From contig DTSC01000421.1 in NCBI GenBank assembly GCA_012965625.1, positions 1 through 5,386 of the forward strand: a DNA stretch of 5,386 nt. Reading direction: 5' to 3'. Origin of the DNA: Flavobacteriales bacterium (GTDB lineage: Bacteria; Bacteroidota; Bacteroidia; NORP154). Position numbers and translations under genes: made by a program. Every line of letters begins with the position of its first letter. The first letter of the stretch is position 1. Of the stretch, positions 1-4,806 are shown piece by piece. The notes beneath the pieces were generated by a model. It did no database searches and was not told the origin of the DNA. It saw only the letters and a list, made by a program, of their open reading frames with translations.

Positions 1-51
1 AAAGCAGATGTTATAATCTGTATTCCAGATAATATGACCACCACCTATTAG
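1..51 (+). CDS. Possible 3' end of an upstream gene (partial)
   Basis: Frame 1 is open from the window edge to a TAG at 49-51 and would encode the last 16 residues, KADVIICIPDNMTTTY, of an upstream protein. Its stop lies 18 bases before the first ATG of the GH16 gene, which would suit an operon. No domain can be recognised in so short a piece. The opposite strand is also open from base 78 to the edge, reading ...GGPNLIGGGHIIWNTDYN..., but that frame has no ATG, GTG or TTG start before its upstream stop at 79-81. The + strand reading is therefore preferred, weakly. The stretch could equally be non-coding leader. Confidence 0.22.
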   Translation, partial: KADVIICIPDNMTTTY

Positions 52-56
52 GTTTG
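49..56 (+). promoter_or_regulatory. Possible Bacteroidota -7 promoter element
   Basis: TAGGTTTG matches the Bacteroidota sigma-A -7 consensus TAnnTTTG exactly. A matching -33 TTTG box is not visible 19-21 bases upstream. If used, transcription would begin near base 62, giving a very short leader to the ATG at 70 but a leader of about 29 bases to the alternative ATG at 91. An 8-base degenerate motif is easily met by chance, so this is only suggestive. Confidence 0.22.
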
Positions 57-69
57 GTCCTCCTATTCT

Positions 70-999
70 ATGAAATTGTTAGAGATGTATATGGCAAATG
101 GGAAAGCAGTAACAGTAATTTTTATGGCACTAAGCATTTTTTTGATGCTTGTTCCCAGTATGGTTATAGGGCAAAAATGCAATAAGGGCAAATTCGTGTT
201 GAAAGAGGATGGACTTTGCAATGAAAGTCCTTATGAGCTTGTTTTTGAAGATGGTTTTGATGTGCCGGAGCTGGATAATAGTAAGTGGCTGCCAAGATAT
301 ACCTGGCATAATAGTGATGGTTTAGCATTGTATACTCTTGGGTTGAACTATGAATTTGCAGATGGGATCTTAAAACTGATTCCAAAAAAGGAAAAAAATA
401 GGGCTAACAGAATAGATTATCTACCTGAAACGGATACTTTAGGAGATGGCTTGGTTAATAATCGGCAATATGAGTTTACTTCTGGGATGATATTTTCTAA
501 AAACTTGTATGGGGATGGAGTTTTTGAAATCCGTTGCAAAATACCAAGTGGGCAGGATTATTGGCCTGCGTTTTGGCTGTTTGGTGATGGTGGTGAGCTG
601 GATATTTTTGAGTTTTATGAACATGGAGAGTTGTTTTCTAACTATAGGCACCGAGTCCGGATGAATCAGCATCACAATGGTAGCTGTCCTACAAAACATT
701 ATGGACCTGATTATTCTGGAGAGTTTCACACCTTTAAACTCGTTCGTGAGCCCTATAAACTAGAATGGTATGTTGATGGTACTTTGAAACGTAGGGTATG
801 GCTTTATTACGGTAAGTTTGGTAAAGGGCTCTCGTGTAATAAGCAAGTTGATGGGAAAAAGGTTAAGCGAAACAATATTTACCCTGTTGGCCCTATGCAT
901 TTAATTGTAAATCTCTCCATTGCTGGGGAAAACCCCACGTTGCCAAACACAATGGAAATTGACTATATCAAGATATATAAAAGAAAAACAGGAAGTTAG
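70..999 (+). CDS. Secreted glycoside hydrolase family 16 (laminarinase/beta-glucanase-like)
   Basis: This is a predicted exported endo-beta-glucanase of family GH16, which cleaves internal beta-1,3 (or mixed beta-1,3/1,4) linkages by a retaining mechanism. The protein is 309 residues. A hydrophobic signal segment covers about residues 13-33, with likely cleavage near G34/Q35. The family hallmark ExDxxE is intact as ELDIFE at 176-181, so E176 is the predicted nucleophile, D178 the helper and E181 the acid/base. Flanking GH16 signatures are also present: YWPAFWLFG (164-172), FHTFKLVREPYKLEWYVDG (219-237), MHLIVNLSIAG (276-286) and MEIDYIKIY (295-303). The protein ends with the catalytic domain; there is no carbohydrate-binding module or T9SS sorting domain. 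The start is uncertain. ATG 91 (residue 8) has AGAG six bases upstream and gives a cleaner signal peptide; ATG 70 is the longest option. The phosphoesterase gene follows after 4 bases. The exact substrate (laminarin, lichenan, agar, porphyran) cannot be settled by eye, although the ExDxxE form suits laminarinase-type members. Confidence 0.92.
   Translation: MKLLEMYMANGKAVTVIFMALSIFLMLVPSMVIGQKCNKGKFVLKEDGLCNESPYELVFEDGFDVPELDNSKWLPRYTWHNSDGLALYTLGLNYEFADGILKLIPKKEKNRANRIDYLPETDTLGDGLVNNRQYEFTSGMIFSKNLYGDGVFEIRCKIPSGQDYWPAFWLFGDGGELDIFEFYEHGELFSNYRHRVRMNQHHNGSCPTKHYGPDYSGEFHTFKLVREPYKLEWYVDGTLKRRVWLYYGKFGKGLSCNKQVDGKKVKRNNIYPVGPMHLIVNLSIAGENPTLPNTMEIDYIKIYKRKTGS
991..995 (+). promoter_or_regulatory. 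Ribosome binding site of the metallophosphoesterase gene
   Basis: GGAAG lies 8 bases before the ATG at 1004, inside the last codons of the GH16 gene. It is the clearest Shine-Dalgarno-like sequence in the window. It decides the start at 1004 over the longer open frame beginning at 920, which would overlap the GH16 gene by 80 bases and place 28 unrelated residues before the signal peptide. Confidence 0.6.
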
Positions 1000-1003
1000 A
1001 AGA

Positions 1004-2173
1004 ATGCACTTATTATCCAGAGGCTTTTTTGTTTTGGTGTTCTTGGTTCAGGGCATGACCATATCTCTTGCCCAAAAACCTAATTATGATGAGGATTGTA
1101 AAGAATGGGAGTCTAGTATTTTGCCGAGCAGCGAAAGCTTGTCATATCTTGTTTTCCTGATAGGAGATGCTGGCGCTCCTGATTTCACAAAACCCTCTGC
1201 CATTAAATTACTTCATTCTCAGGTTAAAAGCCTAGGAAGCAATGTCTCAATAGTTTTTTTGGGTGATAATATATATAAGAGTGGCTTGCCAGAAGAATTG
1301 GATAAAAACCGGACAGAAGCAGAAGAGCGATTAACTAAACAAATAGGGCCTTTAAAAGACTTTAATGGGAGGGTGGTTTATGTACCAGGCAATCACGATT
1401 GGGACCATTGGGGCAAGGAAGGCCTGGCAGCAATTAAACGTGAGGAGGCGTTTGTAGAGAGGTTTCTGCAAAAGGGCAATACATTTTTGCCAGATAGTGG
1501 CTGTCCTGGGCCGGCTGAAATTGTTTTGTCAGACGACCTGGTTTTATTGGCGATAGATACACAGTGGTGGTTGCATAAATGGAACAAGAATAGGGAGAGC
1601 AATAAGGACTGTACGGCAAAAGATGATGAGGCATTTATTGAAAACCTAACTAATGCAATTCTGCGTAATAGCGATAAACAGATACTTGTTGTTGCCCATC
1701 ATCCTGTAATAAGCAATGGAAATCATGGTGGATATTTCCCTTTTAAAGAGCATTTGTTCCCATTTACAGCATTCTGGCCAAATTGCTATTTTCCTCTTCC
1801 AGTTCTCGGTTCATTTCATCCCTTTTACAGGAAGTATATTAATCACATTCAGGATCTTGGGCATAAGCGCTATAAACTTTTGAGCAAAGCGCTAAAAGGT
1901 GCATTTAAAAGGCATGAGAACCTGGTTTTCGCTGCTGGCCATGACCATAACCTTCAGTATTTTCATGAGGGGCAGCAACACTATATTGTGAGTGGATCTG
2001 GGAGTAAGACAACCTATGTAGCTAAAGGGCACGATGCCAAATTCACCTATTCCAAACAGGGATTGGTAAAGCTGTATTATTATGAAAATGGTGAGGTATG
2101 GATGGAGATCCTTGTCGTTAGTGAGATAGTTGGAGAGGGGAAAGTGGTTTATAGGAGAAAGCTGATTGGGTAA
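1004..2173 (+). CDS. Secreted calcineurin-like metallophosphoesterase (purple acid phosphatase-like)
   Basis: This is a predicted exported dinuclear-metal phosphoesterase of 389 residues. The signal peptide covers about residues 1-23 (hydrophobic 8-22, SLA then Q24). All five metallophosphoesterase blocks are visible: GDAG at 54-57, GDNIY at 87-91, GNHDW at 129-133, AHHP at 231-234 and GHDH at 312-315. These supply the Asp, Asn and His ligands of the two-metal site. From memory, the segments IDTQWWLH (184-191) and HYIVSGSGSK (326-335) are typical of a Bacteroidota lineage of these enzymes. Many relatives in that lineage carry a long C-terminal outer-membrane beta-barrel extension; this protein stops soon after the catalytic domain. 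It has no T9SS sorting domain, so it is probably periplasmic or released by another route. It lies 4 bases after the GH16 stop and is very likely co-transcribed. The substrate (phosphomonoester or diester) cannot be read from the sequence. Confidence 0.9.
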   Translation: MHLLSRGFFVLVFLVQGMTISLAQKPNYDEDCKEWESSILPSSESLSYLVFLIGDAGAPDFTKPSAIKLLHSQVKSLGSNVSIVFLGDNIYKSGLPEELDKNRTEAEERLTKQIGPLKDFNGRVVYVPGNHDWDHWGKEGLAAIKREEAFVERFLQKGNTFLPDSGCPGPAEIVLSDDLVLLAIDTQWWLHKWNKNRESNKDCTAKDDEAFIENLTNAILRNSDKQILVVAHHPVISNGNHGGYFPFKEHLFPFTAFWPNCYFPLPVLGSFHPFYRKYINHIQDLGHKRYKLLSKALKGAFKRHENLVFAAGHDHNLQYFHEGQQHYIVSGSGSKTTYVAKGHDAKFTYSKQGLVKLYYYENGEVWMEILVVSEIVGEGKVVYRRKLIG

Positions 2174-2215
2174 TTATGTCCTTGTGCTGTTGCTTAATCT
2201 GGATTTCGATATATT

Positions 2216-2297
2216 ATGATCGTTTTGCTTACCCCATCCATTATGTTTAGTTCTTCTGTTTTTGTATTTTTAGCAATTATAAAGAAAGAACGATCAT
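2216..2297. repeat. Inverted repeat spanning the leader and start codon of the deiodinase-like gene
   Basis: ATGATCGTT at 2216-2224 is the exact reverse complement of AACGATCAT at 2289-2297. The right arm takes in the first two bases of the ATG at 2296. The 64 bases between hold an AT-rich stretch, including TATTTTTA at 2265-2272, one mismatch from the -7 consensus TAnnTTTG. The arms could be paired operator sites, or could pair in RNA and hide the start if transcription begins upstream of 2216. A 9-base match at this spacing is expected about once or twice in a window this size by chance, so only its placement is notable. Confidence 0.25.
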
Positions 2298-3660
2298 GAA
2301 TAAACTACTACTTGCATTATTGTGTTTGCCTTTTCTTGCGTTTGGGCAGGTACAGCTAAAACCATCAATTGGTATTGGGGCACTGCCAAATGATTCAGAT
2401 CCTGTATGTACCATTGTTCCAAGAACCCAAGGCAACCCATGGACCCCAATTGCAGCTGGAGATACCGCAGCTGATTTTAATTTGTATGATATCAATGGGG
2501 TGGCAATGGATTTGGCCTCAATCCTTAATTCAGGGAAATTTGTATTGATGGTGGCCGGTAGCTATACATGCCCTATCTTTCGGAACCATATGACAGAATT
2601 AAATGCGGTGGCGGCCCAATATGGCAATCAAATTGAGTGTTTTGTTGTATATGAAGTTGAAGCACATCCAGATGGTTCTCCAATGCCTTCCAGCGGACAA
2701 CTTAATCCGACGAATCCAAAATATCCTCAACCCACCACTTATGGTGAAAGAAAAGCGAATTTGCAGGATATGCTTGATGGAGTTGGTACCGGTTCTTATG
2801 TGCCTGTCCCGGTGAATATACCCATATATATAGATGGCCCCTGTAACGAATGGTGGGATTATTATGATGGTCCGAATAAGGCTTATCTTATTGATACAAA
2901 TGGTGTGATCTTCGCTTATCATGATTGGTTCAGTAATTCCAATCCTCCCAATAGCCAGGCAACGAATATTTGGTGTGATATTGACAGTTTATTGGGTGTT
3001 AATTCCGGAGGTTGTTCACAGGTAACTTCCTTAAACGGCACATTTGATTTTCAACTTAAAAGTATGTCTTCAGACACTACTTATGGAAGCCCGGGTGCTA
3101 TTATAGATATTTTTGGTGAGCTCATTAATACGAGTTCTGAAGGTGTTAAAGTGGAGATACGAAGATTCATGGAGGACTTGCCAGATACTGTTAAATGGGA
3201 ATCATCTATATGTGTTACTTTCTGCCTGCCTCCTGATGAAGATACTACTTCAGTAATTATTGCTGCAGGTGATACTGTTGATTTTTCATTTCATTTCTTT
3301 ACGGATGCATCTATGCCCGGTCCAGATACAGGACGTGCCAGGGTGCGATTTAAAAATATGAATGGTAATCAGCAATCTCAAATACAAAATTATATTGCAA
3401 TTACAACAGAAGAAATTACCGCACTTATTGCTGAAAAAGAAAAAATTTCAGATGTAACTTTATATCCTAACCCTACAGCAGGATTATTGACTATTTTCGG
3501 AGTAGAGGGACGAGTTCGGATATACGATATTTATGGAAACCTTGTTATATCAGCACAAACCAATACGTTGAATTTGGCTGATGTAACGGCGGGTGTATAT
3601 TTTGTCAAAATTACAGACAAAAAAGGGAGGGTGTATTCGAAAAAAATAATGAAAGATTAA
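2296..3660 (+). CDS. T9SS-exported deiodinase-like thioredoxin-fold protein
   Basis: This 454-residue exported protein has a signal peptide at 1-17 (AFG, then Q18). Residues about 55-210 form a thioredoxin-fold (AhpC/TSA-type) domain that looks like the iodothyronine deiodinase family: FVLMVAGSYTCPIFRNH (82-98) and VVYEVEAHPDG (117-127). The position that is selenocysteine in animal deiodinases is C92, encoded by TGC at 2569-2571. E122 and H124 follow at +30 and +32, the same spacing I recall for the catalytic Glu and His of vertebrate deiodinases. The second conserved His appears to be Pro (P146 in YPQPTTYGER), so thyroid-hormone-type chemistry is unlikely. Residues about 249-370 form a beta-rich module of the kind often found before sorting domains. 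Residues about 388-454 are a T9SS type A sorting domain (LYPNPTAG, VRIYDIYGN, GVYFVKI, KKIMKD). The protein is therefore predicted to reach the cell surface or be secreted. A thiol redox or peroxidase-like role is inferred; the substrate is unknown. Confidence 0.85.
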   Translation: MNKLLLALLCLPFLAFGQVQLKPSIGIGALPNDSDPVCTIVPRTQGNPWTPIAAGDTAADFNLYDINGVAMDLASILNSGKFVLMVAGSYTCPIFRNHMTELNAVAAQYGNQIECFVVYEVEAHPDGSPMPSSGQLNPTNPKYPQPTTYGERKANLQDMLDGVGTGSYVPVPVNIPIYIDGPCNEWWDYYDGPNKAYLIDTNGVIFAYHDWFSNSNPPNSQATNIWCDIDSLLGVNSGGCSQVTSLNGTFDFQLKSMSSDTTYGSPGAIIDIFGELINTSSEGVKVEIRRFMEDLPDTVKWESSICVTFCLPPDEDTTSVIIAAGDTVDFSFHFFTDASMPGPDTGRARVRFKNMNGNQQSQIQNYIAITTEEITALIAEKEKISDVTLYPNPTAGLLTIFGVEGRVRIYDIYGNLVISAQTNTLNLADVTAGVYFVKITDKKGRVYSKKIMKD

Positions 3661-3662
3661 GA

Positions 3663-3872
3663 TTATTTTTTCTTATTGTCCACCCATTTATCTTTTATTA
3701 ATTCGCCTAAGACATTTACCTTCTTTGTTCTGCTGTATTCTTTTATCGCATCCAACATCTCTTCGCGCGTATCTCTTCTGATTTTTATACCAGATGAGGT
3801 ACTGCCTTCATTTCGGATTTCTATATAAAAGCCATCTTTTAAACGTGATGGTCGTGTAGGGGGCCTGCCCAT
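3663..3872 (-). CDS. Small basic conserved-looking hypothetical protein (69 aa)
   Basis: I do not recognise this family with certainty. The protein is 69 residues with 18 Lys/Arg against 11 Asp/Glu. It opens with a Gly-Arg-Pro-Pro stretch and three basic residues (MGRPPTRPSRLKDG), reminiscent of an AT-hook-like or other nucleic-acid-contacting tail. It then shows a probable beta hairpin (FYIEIRN, GIKIRRD), a helix (TREEMLDAIKEYSRTK) and a lysine-rich end. There is no signal peptide or membrane segment, so it is probably cytoplasmic. The ATG at 3870-3872 is preceded by AAAGAA, a weak purine-rich site. Its stop is two bases from the stop of the convergent deiodinase-like gene. The ordered alternation of strand and helix and the clean start support a real gene. 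A DNA- or RNA-associated role is a guess from composition only. Confidence 0.68.
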   Translation of the reverse strand: MGRPPTRPSRLKDGFYIEIRNEGSTSSGIKIRRDTREEMLDAIKEYSRTKKVNVLGELIKDKWVDNKKK

Positions 3873-4014
3873 TTCTTTATGAGATTATTCATTAATAGGC
3901 GCATAGTTAAAGATTTAATATGCAAAACACAATTAATGTAGGAAAAACTTTTTTTATTTGTTTAAGTTCAATTTGGTTTTGTGTATTAACATGAGACCTT
4001 ATTACATAACATTA

Positions 4015-4031
4015 ATTATGCTCCATTATGC
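4015..4031. repeat. Short direct repeat ATTATGC x2
   Basis: ATTATGC occurs at 4015-4021 and again at 4025-4031, a 10-base period (one helical turn), just past the stop of the pterin dehydratase gene. The AT-rich gap 3873-4036 otherwise holds only the presumed leader of the 69-residue gene. I see no G+C-rich hairpin followed by T residues that would make a convincing terminator for the pterin dehydratase gene. This could be a protein-binding site or simple AT-rich chance. Confidence 0.2.
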
Positions 4032-4036
4032 ATTTT

Positions 4037-4357
4037 CTATTCTATTTTGTCTGCCTTTGAAGCAACGATAAAGTCATTTTCACTAAGCCCATTTATGGCG
4101 TGTGTCCATAGATCTAGTCTTACTTTATTCCAATGAATACTAATGTCAGGATGGTGCCCCTCGTTCTCAGCTAGACCTCCTATCCGGTTTACAAAATTTA
4201 ATGCCTCTTTAAAATCTTTAAATTCAAAATCTCTATAAATCATCTTTCCATCCAGCTTCCACTTTGGCAAGCTTTTAAGATTTTTTTGTATGATATTGTC
4301 GGAAAGTGGATCTCCTCCAGCTTCACAAACAATGCATTTTTTTTGTGTAAAATCCAT
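4037..4357 (-). CDS. phhB: 4a-hydroxytetrahydrobiopterin dehydratase (pterin-4a-carbinolamine dehydratase)
   Basis: The enzyme dehydrates 4a-hydroxytetrahydropterin to quinonoid dihydropterin (EC 4.2.1.96), recycling the pterin cofactor of aromatic amino acid hydroxylases; members of the family can have other pterin-related roles. The protein is 106 residues, a normal length for the family, and cytoplasmic. The signature EGHHPDISIHWNKV (66-79) is intact, followed by LWTHAINGLSENDFIVA (83-99). H68, H69, P70, H86 and D95 keep the spacing I recall for the active-site residues of mammalian DCoH. The N-terminus has a CxxC pair (C8, C11) and the CEAGGDPLS segment seen in many bacterial homologues. 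Its ATG lies 3 bases after the stop of the DCC-family gene, so the two are probably translated from one mRNA. No strong Shine-Dalgarno is visible, which suits translational coupling. No aromatic amino acid hydroxylase gene is present in the window. Confidence 0.95.
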   Translation of the reverse strand: MDFTQKKCIVCEAGGDPLSDNIIQKNLKSLPKWKLDGKMIYRDFEFKDFKEALNFVNRIGGLAENEGHHPDISIHWNKVRLDLWTHAINGLSENDFIVASKADKIE

Positions 4358-4360
4358 GGA

Positions 4361-4732
4361 TTACAAATTTTTGAGGTTTATTTTTTTGCTGTGAGTAAAT
4401 ATGCTTGCTGAACGCATAATCACAGCTTTTGGGCTTTTACAGCCTATGCCAAAAGTATCATCCAAAGTTTTTGCTTGAACATTTTTATTGTCCATACAAA
4501 TGAGCGCCATAAACAAGGGGCGTATTGCGGCTCTTCCTCCATATGCAGTCTCTTTCTCAAGAAACCAGAACATGTCCAGGGCAGTATCATCTAGGAAGCG
4601 ATCTCTTATCTGCTTACCCATATCCGTGTAATGGCCTACAATAAATAGCCTCCCTCTTGCCAAAAAGTTTACCAGCTTTGCAAACTTGACGCATACAAAA
4701 CATTCGTTATCATAGATAACAAGAGGCACCAT
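4361..4732 (-). CDS. DCC family (DUF393) thiol-disulfide oxidoreductase-like protein
   Basis: This 123-residue cytoplasmic protein is of the DCC/DUF393 family, named for its conserved DxxCxxC motif. Here the motif is YDNECFVC, with D8, C11 and C14. Other family-like segments are the helix after the motif (KFAKLVNFLARG), ALDMFWFLE (51-59) and GGRAAIRPLFMALI (65-78). The dithiol arrangement suggests a thioredoxin-like redox role, but the family's substrates are not established. I chose the ATG at 4730-4732, which puts the hydrophobic strand and motif right at the N-terminus as is usual and has AAGG two bases upstream. A TTG at 4751-4753 would add 7 residues; TTG starts are uncommon in this phylum, and the frame has no other start before an upstream stop. 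The gene is followed by pterin dehydratase after 3 bases and preceded, 74 bases away, by the FISUMP gene on the same strand. Confidence 0.85.
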   Translation of the reverse strand: MVPLVIYDNECFVCVKFAKLVNFLARGRLFIVGHYTDMGKQIRDRFLDDTALDMFWFLEKETAYGGRAAIRPLFMALICMDNKNVQAKTLDDTFGIGCKSPKAVIMRSASIFTHSKKINLKNL

Positions 4733-4806
4733 ATCCTTCAATTTTACTATCAAATTGTAATCTGATTTGATTAAAATGCTTTAGGAATACCCAAATATAC
4801 AAAAAC

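Noticed and set aside
70..180. GH16 protein as a lipoprotein, because C37 lies just after the hydrophobic segment.
   Set aside because: The residues before the Cys are VIGQK, which do not form a lipobox; cleavage before Q35 by signal peptidase I fits better.
164..729. Two - strand open frames opposite the GH16 gene.
   Set aside because: Shadows of the GH16 coding frame; the catalytic motif and family signatures are on the + strand.
920..1003. Longer N-terminus for the metallophosphoesterase starting inside the GH16 gene.
   Set aside because: It overlaps the GH16 coding end by 80 bases and would bury the signal peptide 28 residues in; ATG 1004 has a good Shine-Dalgarno.
1393..1634. Two overlapping - strand open frames opposite the metallophosphoesterase gene.
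   Set aside because: They overlap the conserved GNHDW to IDTQWWLH region of a well-supported gene and have no features of their own.
2569..2571. Possible selenocysteine codon at the deiodinase active-site position.
   Set aside because: The codon is TGC, an ordinary cysteine; no TGA recoding is needed anywhere in the frame.
2599..2922. Open frame on the - strand inside the deiodinase-like gene (107 residues), and a + strand frame at 2603-2815.
   Set aside because: Both overlap a gene with clear domain support and show no recognisable family features.
3940..3970. A/T runs in the gap between the pterin dehydratase and the 69-residue gene as a rho-independent terminator.
   Set aside because: The A run and T run abut without a G+C stem or a proper loop, so no stable hairpin is formed.
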